Part shown: piece after piece, positions 45,547 to 54,213 of the stretch
Numbering within the stretch: position 1 is the stretch's first letter
Layout: every line of letters begins with the position of its first letter
Assembly: GCF_044336245.1 (NCBI RefSeq)
Contig: NZ_CP172346.1
Location: 2,418,001 to 2,482,000 of the forward strand
Source: Schlesneria sphaerica
GTDB taxonomy: Bacteria; Planctomycetota; Planctomycetia; Planctomycetales; Planctomycetaceae
Reading direction: 5' to 3'
Length of the DNA stretch: 64,000 nt
The notes under the pieces: generated by a model
What the model was told of the DNA's origin: nothing
Seen by the model: the letters and a program-made list of their open reading frames with translations, nothing else
The model's database searches: none
Made by a program: the position numbers and the translations under genes

Positions 45547-46176
45547 ATGGCTACTGTCGATGGGCAACGCAAGAACGAGGTGGTCGTTCGCATGAAGGAT
45601 TTCCAGTGTGCGGGTGGCGACCTGCACGGTGAGACACCACTCTTTGCTGCTGGTCTTCAGTTCGCCCGGAAGACATCAGGCCAAGTGGCAAGAGCGTTTC
45701 TTGATTCGCTCCCCGACGAGTGGAAAGCCGGGCACCTCGTCATCGATTCGACGCTCGTCTGGCTCCCCTCCGGATTTCGACAGGGGCAGATGCTCTGGTG
45801 CCATGAACCGTTTCCTGGAAGAACGGATGGCGTACCAGGAGAGTCGAACCTTAATCGCAATGCAGAGCATATTGCATGCTGCTTCGGTAAAACTCACATT
45901 GAGTTTCTGGAGGGAGCTGTTGCAGCGGCAGAATGCGACAGTGGACCGCTGGGAATGGATGAGATCCGACTTCGGCATACGCGACTTGAAGCAGCGATCG
46001 GTGATCAGCGGCTGACAATCCATCAGGTCCCGGCCAACACGATGTACCGCTACCGCTGGGGTTCATTTCATCGGCACGCCGTGGCAAAGACGAGCGGTTT
46101 TCATTTCTGGATCCGCGCCACGCGTGGCGATAATCGTCCCCTTGTCAATGGCATCCGCAACGCGACGAACTTGTGA
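45547..46176 (+). CDS. Uncharacterised protein, paralogue A of adjacent pair
   Basis: A 209-aa protein I cannot assign to a named family. It is clearly homologous to the next gene: AFLDSLPDEW / SFVELLPQSW, TLVWLPSGF / KLAWLRKGW, PFPGRTDG / MVPGRPDG and YRWGSFHRHAVAKTSGF / MGFGSFHRDAPAHAEGW. Where paralogue B has WHSD, this copy has WCHE, so the HxD pair of Fe(II)/2-oxoglutarate oxygenases is not conserved, though the distal His (SFHR) is. No signal peptide or membrane helix. GAGGAAG seven bases before ATG 45547 supports this start; ATG 45592 is also possible. The stop overlaps the ribosome binding site of paralogue B. Confidence 0.75.
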   Translation: MATVDGQRKNEVVVRMKDFQCAGGDLHGETPLFAAGLQFARKTSGQVARAFLDSLPDEWKAGHLVIDSTLVWLPSGFRQGQMLWCHEPFPGRTDGVPGESNLNRNAEHIACCFGKTHIEFLEGAVAAAECDSGPLGMDEIRLRHTRLEAAIGDQRLTIHQVPANTMYRYRWGSFHRHAVAKTSGFHFWIRATRGDNRPLVNGIRNATNL

Positions 46177-46184
46177 GAGGTGCT

Positions 46185-46886
46185 ATGATTTTTCAGTCTC
46201 GATTTGAAACCATTGCGTTGGCTCCGGAGGTGCCACAGCAAATCATCGCTGAAGAACGCAATCTTTATCAGGCCTCTCGTGAAACCGCGTTGCGGCTCGG
46301 CGGCCCTGCGACGAAATCTTTCGTCGAACTGTTGCCCCAATCGTGGCGCGACGATCCGCATTTGACGATTCGATCCAAGCTCGCCTGGCTTCGCAAAGGC
46401 TGGTACCCCCTGCATCAATTGCTAGGCTGGCATTCCGATATGGTTCCCGGTCGTCCCGATGGGAGTGGCCCCGATTATCAGAATTGCGATCAACGTGTTC
46501 GCAAACTGGAAACGATCATTTGCGTCTTTGGCGATGTCTCACTGACGGAATACGTGACGGGCCGGGTCGACCTGCCCGACTATCCGACAGGCCATCCGCA
46601 GCAAGTCCTCTATAATCTGGCAATCGAACGAATGATCGCGGAGGGTGAGATTGTTCGCAGCCAATTGCGGCCGGGCGAACTCGTCAAAATGGGATTCGGC
46701 TCGTTTCATCGGGACGCGCCCGCACATGCTGAAGGTTGGCGCTTGATGCTGCGAGCAGTACGCCGTCCGGAAGAACCAGAGTCCGTCGACGAGAACCTGT
46801 GGATGCAGATGAATAACTACTATCGCCCCGAGCAGGCACAAGAGGTCATGGCGTACCAGCCGTATGCACCACCGAAAGCCTATTGA
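46185..46886 (+). CDS. Uncharacterised protein, paralogue B, possible Fe(II)/2OG-like fold
   Basis: A 233-aa protein translated from ATG 46185 behind GAGAGG, 8 bases after the stop of paralogue A. The pattern WHSDMVPGRPDG (H83 and D85), a distal SFHRD (H175) and R190 is the HxD...H...R spacing of Fe(II)/2-oxoglutarate-dependent oxygenases or related double-stranded beta-helix enzymes. I recognise no family. It is cytoplasmic by sequence. The tail after 195 is Glu/Pro/Tyr-rich. It is convergent with the metal-type ABC importer and divergent from the MFS gene. Confidence 0.78.
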   Translation: MIFQSRFETIALAPEVPQQIIAEERNLYQASRETALRLGGPATKSFVELLPQSWRDDPHLTIRSKLAWLRKGWYPLHQLLGWHSDMVPGRPDGSGPDYQNCDQRVRKLETIICVFGDVSLTEYVTGRVDLPDYPTGHPQQVLYNLAIERMIAEGEIVRSQLRPGELVKMGFGSFHRDAPAHAEGWRLMLRAVRRPEEPESVDENLWMQMNNYYRPEQAQEVMAYQPYAPPKAY

Positions 46887-47004
46887 TGTTTACCCCTTTT
46901 CGTACTCGCGTGATTTGAGCAGAGTATCCCCGCGTGCAATTGGGCTAGGTCGCCATCGAAACGGGCCGAAATTCCAAACTCAGCACGTCCACCCCCTGTC
47001 GATT

Positions 47005-47802
47005 TCAGAATCGAGCCCCGGGATCTCTCACGAGATTCGTTCCCGCTCCTGAAACATAAATCGAAGGAACGCCTGAGCCATCACGGCTGACGATTGCCTC
47101 GACATCGTAGACTTCGGCCATCATTTCAGCGGTCAGAACCTCGGCAGGAGTCCCCATCGCATAGACCGCCCCCTCTTTAAGTACAGCTATCGAGTCTGCA
47201 TAGCGGGCCGCCAGATTCAGGTCGTGCATGGAAATGACGGTCACCAGGTTTCGCGATTTCGTGATCTGGCGGATCAGGGAACTAACTTCGAATTGCCGAC
47301 GCAGATCGAGATTTGATGTGGGTTCATCAAGCAGCAGGATCGCAGGCTTACGAATCAAGGCTTGTGCGATGGCGACCAGCTGCGCCTGCCCACCACTCAA
47401 TTTGCCGATGACCCGATCGGCGAGAGGGGCCAGCGCCATTTCCTCCAGCAGTGAGTAGACGGACCGGGCATCTGACGAGGAAACCCGCCAACCAAGATTG
47501 TGTAAGAGCCCCAGAAGGACCGTTTCGAATACAGTGAGTTCGCCGCGGGAGAAACCTGTCTGTGGCAGATAGCCAACGGCTTGGGAAATCTCTCGACGTG
47601 ACATCTCACGAATGAGCCGGCCATTCAGTGATACCTGCCCTGCAGGAGTGAGGACATCGCACAGGCATTTGAGAAGTGTCGATTTTCCGGCGGCATTGGG
47701 GCCGACGAGCGCCGTGATCCCCGGTTCAAATGAGAGACTTACCTGATTAAGCACGCGCCGAGCCCCGTATCCAAACGAGACGTTGTCCGTCCGCAACGTC
47801 AT
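47005..47802 (-). CDS. Iron-type ABC importer ATPase (FecE/FepC-like)
   Basis: A 265-aa ATPase: Walker A GPNAAGKSTLLK (about 34-45), signature LSGGQAQLVAIAQALIRKP, Walker B ILLLDEPTSNLDLRRQ and switch SMHDLNLAARYAD. This is the pattern of ATPases for ferric siderophore, haem and cobalamin uptake. Its start overlaps the end of the permease gene by 4 bases. The C-terminal extension (VYDVEAIVSRDGSGVPSIYV) is typical for the siderophore class. Confidence 0.92.
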   Translation of the reverse strand: MTLRTDNVSFGYGARRVLNQVSLSFEPGITALVGPNAAGKSTLLKCLCDVLTPAGQVSLNGRLIREMSRREISQAVGYLPQTGFSRGELTVFETVLLGLLHNLGWRVSSSDARSVYSLLEEMALAPLADRVIGKLSGGQAQLVAIAQALIRKPAILLLDEPTSNLDLRRQFEVSSLIRQITKSRNLVTVISMHDLNLAARYADSIAVLKEGAVYAMGTPAEVLTAEMMAEVYDVEAIVSRDGSGVPSIYVSGAGTNLVRDPGARF

Positions 47803-48857
47803 GGGCGAGTTCTCCGCGTCCAGATTGCCATTGCGGCAAAAAATGGAGAACCGATGGCCGCAGTCACAATCCCAATCGGGAACACTGTTCCCGGGACGAG
47901 CGTCTTGCAGAGCACTGAAGCAATCGAAACAAGGAGTGCTCCTAATCCTGCCGAAAGAAAAATAAAAAAACGCTGGTCTTCACCTATCAACATCCGAGCG
48001 AGATGAGGGGCAACCAGACCGACAAACCCGATTGAACCGGTAAAGGAAACGGCCGTTGCTGTCAAAACCGAGACGACAAGGATCGTTTGCAGCTTCAATT
48101 TTCCAACGTCGACACCCAGGCTTAGGGCGTATTCATCACCCAGTTGTAGAGCGGTCAGCTGCCAGACCTTTGATTGTATTACCGCAAACGTTCCGCAAAG
48201 TACGATTGCCAGGACACCCACTTTTTGCCAGTTCGCCCCCTGCAGGCTTCCGAATGTCCAGAAAATGATGGCATTGAGCGCATCATTGGTGGCGGTGTAT
48301 TGAACCAATGCCAGTCCGGAGCTGAATAGAAAATGCAACGCAACTCCGACCAGGATCAGCGTTTCAGACCCACTAGTCTGAGTACGCCCAATGGCAAACA
48401 ACACCAATGAGCATCCGAGGGCAGAAACGAATGCTCCACCAGGGATTGCAACCGAAGAAGTCATTCCGATTCCCCCAGACCCGAAAACAATGACCAGGGC
48501 AGCCCCAAATGCGGCTGCCGCAGAAACACCAAGGGTATAGGGGCTGGCCAAACGGTTGTTGAGCACCGACTGCATCTGCCCACCCGCCAGCCCCAAAGCA
48601 GCTCCCACGGCGATTCCCATGAGGGCTGTTGGAAGACGAAATGACCACACGATGATTCGTTGTGATCTGCTTACCGAACTCGGTTGAAAAATCGTCCCTG
48701 CGACTTCTCCTGGCGATAGTGCGGCAGGTCCTGTCAAAAGATCTACTACAAGCGAGCCCGTGATCAGTAGAAGCATCAAGACCAGAATCAATAGCCGGCG
48801 TAATCCTCGATGGCGACGCGCACCGCTGAAGTGGCTGGTTGAGGAATCACAAGACAT
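47799..48857 (-). CDS. Iron-type ABC importer permease (FecCD family)
   Basis: A 352-aa membrane protein with about ten helices. The FecCD signatures are IIVWSFRLPTALMGIAVGAALGLA with GGQMQSVLNNRLASPYTLG just after, SLGVDVGKLKL, and the coupling region GFVGLVAPHLARMLIGEDQRF that contacts the ATPase. The start ATG overlaps the stop of the substrate-binding protein gene (TGATG), so expression is coupled. It forms the transmembrane channel with its ATPase; the substrate is probably a metal chelate. Confidence 0.92.
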   Translation of the reverse strand: MSCDSSTSHFSGARRHRGLRRLLILVLMLLLITGSLVVDLLTGPAALSPGEVAGTIFQPSSVSRSQRIIVWSFRLPTALMGIAVGAALGLAGGQMQSVLNNRLASPYTLGVSAAAAFGAALVIVFGSGGIGMTSSVAIPGGAFVSALGCSLVLFAIGRTQTSGSETLILVGVALHFLFSSGLALVQYTATNDALNAIIFWTFGSLQGANWQKVGVLAIVLCGTFAVIQSKVWQLTALQLGDEYALSLGVDVGKLKLQTILVVSVLTATAVSFTGSIGFVGLVAPHLARMLIGEDQRFFIFLSAGLGALLVSIASVLCKTLVPGTVFPIGIVTAAIGSPFFAAMAIWTRRTRP

Positions 48858-50065
48858 CAATCCCCCTTCAATTCGACCATCCATGTTCCGCTGAAGTCGA
48901 TCGGCATGTACTTTTCATGAAATTCCTGCAACCGCTGGCGTGGATTGAGATCCTGGAATTCCAATGGATAAAGCCACTGGGCAAGTTGCTGCACTGCGAC
49001 AAAACTCATGATGTGACTGCCCAGTCGGGTATTCAGTCCAAAGACGCGGCCGTCCCTTACCGCGTTCAACTCGGACCAGCCGGGACGCGACTGATAGGCA
49101 CGAAGATTAATCCGAGCCTTCTCCGCATCGGCGGCATAGCCCAGATGCAGGCTTTCCGGGAACGCTTCCCAGCAGGCACCGGTGATTACAACGACGTCGG
49201 GATTGCGACTCAGTAAATACTCCGGTTGTATGACTCCCATGCCGTAAGGTCCGGAAACGTCCTCACCCACATTCTGGCACCGGATTTGAGCGAGAATGCT
49301 TCCCCAATTCATCCGTTTCTTTTGAGGGCTGCAGCCAAAGGTGTTGCCGTATTTCCCCGCGCCAAAATTCCCCGCCTCGACATAGATTGAGGGTATTGCC
49401 TCTTCCAGACGCGACATTCGATCCTGGACGATATTGATCTCACGGTCGACCCATTCGACGATTTCTCGAGCCCGTTGCTGCTTACCAAACACCTCGCCAA
49501 GTAAGATTAAACTCTTTTGAGGATCGCTGAACGGATCGTCGGAACTCAGGTACAGAACAGGAACCCCCGCCTGTTCGACTTGATCAAGACACTCGGTCTG
49601 GCCCATCATATAAGTCCCACCAATCACAAGATCGGGTTGGAGGGCCAGGATCCCTTCAGCGCTGACACTTTTCTTGAGCGTGTCACCGAGCATCGGAATC
49701 TCCGCGAGACCGGGGAATCGGTCAACGAACTTATCATAGGCATCGCGGTCGCTGGTCTTGAGAGACGAGTCCCACCCAGCGAGCTTCTCAGGCGTTTCGT
49801 CCCCCAAAAGTACGGCGACATCATACAATCCCATTCCCCGCATCAGGACAAAGCGACTTACCTGCGACGGAATTTCGACTTCTCGTCCTGCGAGGTCAGT
49901 CACCCGCTTCGATCGCCCCGTGATGGATATGGGCTGGGTCGGGGAGACCAAAGGGGTAGACGCGAATGGTGGAGCAGACAGCCGAACCAGCCACCAGACT
50001 GCGACGCCAATGCCGCTGAGAGATATCAATAAACTCGTGAACAGCCTGGTCCGCATCGTTGGCAT
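48857..50065 (-). CDS. Iron-type ABC importer substrate-binding protein
   Basis: A 402-aa protein with an N-terminal hydrophobic anchor (SLLISLSGIGVAVWWLV) and no lipobox, so membrane-tethered or secreted. RVTDLAGREVEIPSQVSRFV opens the cluster A-2 type binding fold, followed by LQPDLVIGGTYM, GVPVLYLSSDDPFSDP and VGEDVSG. The helical-backbone class binds ferric siderophores, haem or cobalamin. No tyrosine-rich ferric-ion signature is evident, so the ligand is unknown. Confidence 0.9.
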   Translation of the reverse strand: MPTMRTRLFTSLLISLSGIGVAVWWLVRLSAPPFASTPLVSPTQPISITGRSKRVTDLAGREVEIPSQVSRFVLMRGMGLYDVAVLLGDETPEKLAGWDSSLKTSDRDAYDKFVDRFPGLAEIPMLGDTLKKSVSAEGILALQPDLVIGGTYMMGQTECLDQVEQAGVPVLYLSSDDPFSDPQKSLILLGEVFGKQQRAREIVEWVDREINIVQDRMSRLEEAIPSIYVEAGNFGAGKYGNTFGCSPQKKRMNWGSILAQIRCQNVGEDVSGPYGMGVIQPEYLLSRNPDVVVITGACWEAFPESLHLGYAADAEKARINLRAYQSRPGWSELNAVRDGRVFGLNTRLGSHIMSFVAVQQLAQWLYPLEFQDLNPRQRLQEFHEKYMPIDFSGTWMVELKGD

Positions 50066-50088
50066 GGCACCTTCGAAGAATGGTCAAC

Positions 50089-50535
50089 TCAATCGAGTGA
50101 AATTTCGTCCAACAGATTCTCTTCCGCGGAGATAGAGGCCTTCAACTTGGACCGTTTCGGGTCCGAATACCTGTGTTTCAGTCGATCGGGCGGATCTTCC
50201 GGCACGGCACTTTGGGATGTGCTGATGGTCGGATCGGGCCACTCGACCGTGATGAAATACTCCCCTTCTGGAGCGCCGTCGCCGGTGCTGTAAGAGGTCA
50301 ATTCGAAAAGACCGTCTTCATTAACGACTCCCGTTGGAATCACAGGAGGTTTTGTGTCTTCCTGCGGGACGGTAGGGAACAGGCGAACAATCGCCCCCAC
50401 TGCAGGCTCTCCTTGAACGGTGACATAACCCTCGGTGCGATAGGTTGGTAGCCAATCCTTGCCTGGTTTCTGATGGCTGCATCCAGGGAGAACGATAGAT
50501 GCGACGATGAGGAATGCGGGACAAAATTTATCCAT
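50089..50535 (-). CDS. Transthyretin-like lipoprotein, DUF1559 partner type
   Basis: A 148-aa lipoprotein: leader MDKFCPAFLIVASIVLPGC with lipobox LPGC, then a single beta-sandwich of the carboxypeptidase-regulatory/transthyretin type (TEGYVTVQGEPAVGAIVRLF, GVVNEDGLFELTSYSTGDGA and GEYFITVEWPDP). Such lipoproteins are very commonly encoded beside DUF1559 genes in planctomycetes, as here (51 bp). It lies 23 bp ahead of the substrate-binding gene, so it is probably co-transcribed with the importer. Function unknown; envelope location inferred from the lipobox. Confidence 0.85.
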   Translation of the reverse strand: MDKFCPAFLIVASIVLPGCSHQKPGKDWLPTYRTEGYVTVQGEPAVGAIVRLFPTVPQEDTKPPVIPTGVVNEDGLFELTSYSTGDGAPEGEYFITVEWPDPTISTSQSAVPEDPPDRLKHRYSDPKRSKLKASISAEENLLDEISLD

Positions 50536-50586
50536 GGGATCTTTCGAAACCGAGGTGCGAAGCTCTCTTTGATCTGAGGCTCCACC

Positions 50587-51573
50587 TTAGAACTCGCCGA
50601 CGACGACGGCATCGCTTTTGCCAATTAATGCGCGAAAAGTCGATTTATCCAGGTTCGCGCTCAAGAAGCGAACGGAGCCATCCGCGAGCGGAGCTTGCAT
50701 CCCGCCGGTATGAAACGAATAAGCTCCACCCCAGTCGTTGGAGCAATTGATGACACAGGGACCCGATCCATAGGACGTCCCTTGGGCATTCCAGGCGCGG
50801 ACCCGATCGTTTTGAGTGGAAGCCCACCAACCGCTGTAATGCTTTTGAACGACAGCAGGATAAGTGGAACTGGTGGGTGCCTTGGTTACGCCCCCTTGTG
50901 AAACCAGGATGGTCGGAAACCCCGCTCGCTCTACTAAAAGTATCGTGTTTGAAAGTCCATCAGTGATATCTTGAAACCGAGCCCCGGCACGGGTCAGGTC
51001 AAGCGTGCCAGCGCTATTGGGATTGCAGAACGCCCCGAAGACTTCCGTCGGCGTGAAAGCTGAGTCCTGAAAGCTCCGAGGAATCAGGTAGTCACTCGGA
51101 GCCGCGGTGAAGTCCGGGTTGACCACGGCAGAGGCAATCGGAAGCTGGACTTCAATGATACCTTGAATCTTTCCGCTACGGGGCGTCGTGGGGCAAACGA
51201 ATGCGGGCAAGGTCGTAGAGATGACCATCTGATTAGCCGCATCTGATACGCCATTCGGCGCATTCTGATTGAACAGATTGAACAGAGGTGCCTGATCCAA
51301 TTGAGGCAACAATGAGATGCTCCAGCTCATGTCCCAGTGGATCGGGGTGCGGGCCGCAAAGGTGATTCCGATATCAGGAAGCGGAAGCATGCCGAAGTTG
51401 TCCGCATAATTGTGGAAAGCGAGCGCCAACTGCTTCAGATTGTTCTTACATTGCGTGCGACGGGCCGCCTCGCGCGCTTGTTGTACGGCTGGCAGAAGCA
51501 GGGCGATCAGGACGGCAATAATTGCGATAACGACCAAAAGTTCAATTAACGTGAATCCCCGCGTCTTCTTCAT
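50587..51573 (-). CDS. DUF1559 protein with type IV prepilin leader
   Basis: A 328-aa protein with a textbook prepilin leader: TRGFTLIELLVVIAIIAVLI (residues 4-23), cleaved before F by a prepilin peptidase, then PAVQQAREAARRTQCKNNLK and LALAFHNYADNFGMLPLP, and the closing GGMQAPLADGSVRFLSANL. This is the only canonical DUF1559 protein in the window, in contrast to the four leader-less ones. The start at 51573 follows AGGAAAGAG. It is the first gene of a run through the lipoprotein to the iron-type importer. Confidence 0.93.
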   Translation of the reverse strand: MKKTRGFTLIELLVVIAIIAVLIALLLPAVQQAREAARRTQCKNNLKQLALAFHNYADNFGMLPLPDIGITFAARTPIHWDMSWSISLLPQLDQAPLFNLFNQNAPNGVSDAANQMVISTTLPAFVCPTTPRSGKIQGIIEVQLPIASAVVNPDFTAAPSDYLIPRSFQDSAFTPTEVFGAFCNPNSAGTLDLTRAGARFQDITDGLSNTILLVERAGFPTILVSQGGVTKAPTSSTYPAVVQKHYSGWWASTQNDRVRAWNAQGTSYGSGPCVINCSNDWGGAYSFHTGGMQAPLADGSVRFLSANLDKSTFRALIGKSDAVVVGEF

Positions 51574-52269
51574 GTCGTAAAAATCTCTTTCCTGTTTCGT
51601 TTCATCAAAGTTCAATTCGAGTCGCCCGTTCTTCGGAGAAATTCTGATCTCAATCTTGCAACGGGGATTTGTGGAGAGCGATCGAGGCATTGGCCGAATC
51701 GATTTTCTAAAGCAAACTGTGTGCCAGACCGTTGGGCAGTAGCGCCAGCCGACACATCAACACGGGACGGTGAATCTGACACCAGAACCCATCGCCAAAT
51801 CAGGCAATTCCGTTTTAGCAATTCCTGATTGAGGCGCGTGGCGAACGGTGGTGATTTCATCAGCACATTGGGGAAATTTTCACTAGGCCGCACCTCAGAT
51901 CCAGAAGGTGCATTTCGCACCGGAGCAATCAGTGATTTCTGGTCGTTCGTCAGTCCCTCATATCGATCACTCCTGATGTCGGCTCACAGGAACCGCATCC
52001 GAACAGACGCATTTGGGCCACCATTCCATCTGACAGCGTTCGTACTGGAAACGGAGATCGGGTCAACCTCACCGCGCAAAACAGGACCACGCAACACAAG
52101 TTTATCAGGTGGACTGCTCGCAGCAGGGACAGGATCCATACTGTGACGAACGCAACCCGGCGTATCGGCGTGAGCTGCCTGCGGAGAAATGGGACCGTCG
52201 CTCCGGAAATTGCGAAGTCTTGCTGGTCTTGAATGACTTCGCGTGACGGTCTCGGGTTTCAACAGGCTT
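51574..52269. other. Intergenic region upstream of the importer operon
   Basis: 696 bp between the PepSY gene and the DUF1559 gene, both on minus. It should hold the promoter of the DUF1559-importer operon. No cobalamin or other riboswitch consensus and no Fur box was recognised by eye; short ORFs lack features. Confidence 0.5.
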
Positions 52270-53544
52270 TCAGGGCTTGATTGCCGACGCAATCATTTCG
52301 TGCATTCCAAGTCCGATATAGATTGCTACCAATAGACTCATCCCCAGACAAATACTTCCCGGAAGCCGGGTCCGTTTGATCTGCCACCACATGACAAGTC
52401 CCGAGACCGCCCAGAAGATCATGATCAGCGCTGTCGCATCTGCCATGATCACCCACAGCCATCGAACACTCCCGTCTCCTGGCAAATAGCCATGCGTCAT
52501 ATGGAGTCGCAGTAGAAACATGCGAAACGAGATACCCGGCGATTCCGAAGTATCGATGCCCGAGACGGCACCGGAATTGGGATCGTAGGTCACATCCCAG
52601 GTTTTCTCATCGTCTGACATCTTGAACTTCACCGTACTGGCACGAATATTACTTGCCTTGGTGTGGTCCAGCTTTAGCCGGCGGAGCACCTCCGGTAGCC
52701 CAGACTCCATGGCCTCATGCACCGAGGTTTTAAGCAGCATTCCCTGAGAAGTCGCGAACGGCGCTCCTTTCTCTGCTTCAGGTCGTCGATTGCGTTCCGG
52801 CAATTGGGGTTGAGAAACCGGACCAGTCTCTCCTGCGGGCACGGTTTGGTTTTTCCCGTCCTTTTCATCATCTGGTCCCCGGGACGATTCACTTCCTCCC
52901 ACTTTTTCAACTGGGGTCTCTCGCCGTCGCTGCGTGGTACGCTCTCCTTCGGCCTCTTGTGCATTTGCCGCCCCGGCCGGAGCGACACGAATCACCCCAG
53001 TGCCGTTTGGAAAGAGCTGAACTGTGTAGCGGTCTCCTCCAGCTCCATTCAAAACCGCGCCAAAAGCACCCCGCGTGAAATTCACGGAACCAGGATTCAC
53101 AAGTTTGTAACGAGACCCAACTTTAGCATTGATCCCACTGACAACCTCTTCTGCAATGTCGACGGCTTTGGGTAACGAAGCGACAGGGGTACCTCGTGTA
53201 TGACTCTGACGAACATGAATCACCGGCTGTTCCGGCCAGAACGTCGAGTGATTAAACAGGAAGCCCGTCACGCCAAACAGGATGACCCACGGGATCAGTA
53301 AGAGCCCCGCGTAAAGATGTCCACGGCGGATCAGATGGAGCATTGATTTCGAGATCCAACTTCGCCTGCGGTGCGCTCCCGCAGCGGACGTTTGGCCCGA
53401 TTTTCTGGCCCTCATTAATTCCAGCGGCGATTGCAGGGGGGAAATCGAGTTACGGGTATTCGAACCGGGATCCCCCATGTTGATTGGCTCGATGTGAGGC
53501 GAGAGATTGGAAACATGGCGGGCTGGGGCGGGGTTAGGGGGCAT
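52270..53544 (-). CDS. PepSY-associated membrane protein
   Basis: A 424-aa protein with the PepSY-TM arrangement. The first helix is in MLHLIRRGHLYAGLLLIPWV, followed by GVTGFLFNHSTFW. A large periplasmic part has an Arg/Glu/Pro-rich disordered insert (EGERTTQRRRETPVEKVGG...) and a PepSY-like segment (KTWDVTYDPNSGAVSGIDT). Two C-terminal helices include WLWVIMADATALIMIFWAVS and LVMWWQIKRT. This group includes flavin-linked iron-uptake reductases and regulators of metal import, which suits its position before an iron-type importer. The start is uncertain: 53544 is proposed; 53478 and 53415 are alternatives. Confidence 0.78.
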   Translation of the reverse strand: MPPNPAPARHVSNLSPHIEPINMGDPGSNTRNSISPLQSPLELMRARKSGQTSAAGAHRRRSWISKSMLHLIRRGHLYAGLLLIPWVILFGVTGFLFNHSTFWPEQPVIHVRQSHTRGTPVASLPKAVDIAEEVVSGINAKVGSRYKLVNPGSVNFTRGAFGAVLNGAGGDRYTVQLFPNGTGVIRVAPAGAANAQEAEGERTTQRRRETPVEKVGGSESSRGPDDEKDGKNQTVPAGETGPVSQPQLPERNRRPEAEKGAPFATSQGMLLKTSVHEAMESGLPEVLRRLKLDHTKASNIRASTVKFKMSDDEKTWDVTYDPNSGAVSGIDTSESPGISFRMFLLRLHMTHGYLPGDGSVRWLWVIMADATALIMIFWAVSGLVMWWQIKRTRLPGSICLGMSLLVAIYIGLGMHEMIASAIKP

Positions 53545-54141
53545 CGTGACGCCGACGATAAAAGAACAATCCTCTCTTTGCAAATGAGAACGTGAGAGGA
53601 TTTTCGCCGTGTCCAAGTCACTGGAAACAAGCAAAACTTTTCCCTGGCGATGACGGCGTTGGGGATTGATTTCGGCGGGGCAACCGCAAACGGCTCGCCG
53701 AGCGATCAGACCATCTCCCACTCGAATGAGCAAAGCAGAATTACACGCTGCTGCGTGGCGTTAGCGTTCCAACACCTTCTTGGCAGTGACGCGTGCAAGT
53801 TTGACCCCATGAGTCACGATGAAATTTTGGCAAGCGTTGCGGAGTATTGCAGAACTTAGCGACTCCTCCCTTAAAAGTATTTTTGAATTCAGATTGGTTT
53901 CAGATTCACGTTTGTTCGGGACTGGGCACGGTCGCGGATTTGTGTCGCAGCGCCTCTGGTCCGTCCAGCGAAGTAAATCAGGAGCGGCGAACGGGCGGCC
54001 CATCCAGTCATTGGAGAAAATGGCTTAATTGCCGATCAGATTGTCGAAATCAGGTTTAAAAGTTCGATTGTGCCAGTGGTGGCTTTGTAAAGCTGAAGCT
54101 CTTGCAGGACGACGCGAGGCCTCGTGCCCAAGGTACGAAAA
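53545..54141. other. Non-coding region between the PepSY gene and the peroxidase terminator
   Basis: About 600 bp containing the PepSY promoter at its left end. Small ORFs on both strands have no features; an open minus-strand extension of the PepSY frame (to 53733) is not supported. Nothing else was recognised. Confidence 0.45.
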
Positions 54142-54175
54142 ATGAGGCCCGTGCGGTTGTACACACGGGCCTCAT
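54137..54175 (-). terminator. Rho-independent terminator of the cytochrome c peroxidase gene
   Basis: A perfect 12-bp stem, ATGAGGCCCGTG / CACGGGCCTCAT, with a 10-base loop, followed on the minus strand by a run of five U (AAAAA at 54138-54142 on plus). It lies about 40 nt after the stop codon of the gene at 54214-55449. Confidence 0.85.
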
Positions 54176-54213
54176 GCAATTGTCACGTGGGCATCCCGAT
54201 CACACTTGCGTGG

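Noticed and set aside
51574..52269. A cobalamin riboswitch upstream of the importer operon
   Set aside because: The conserved B12-box and core stems could not be found on the minus strand by eye.
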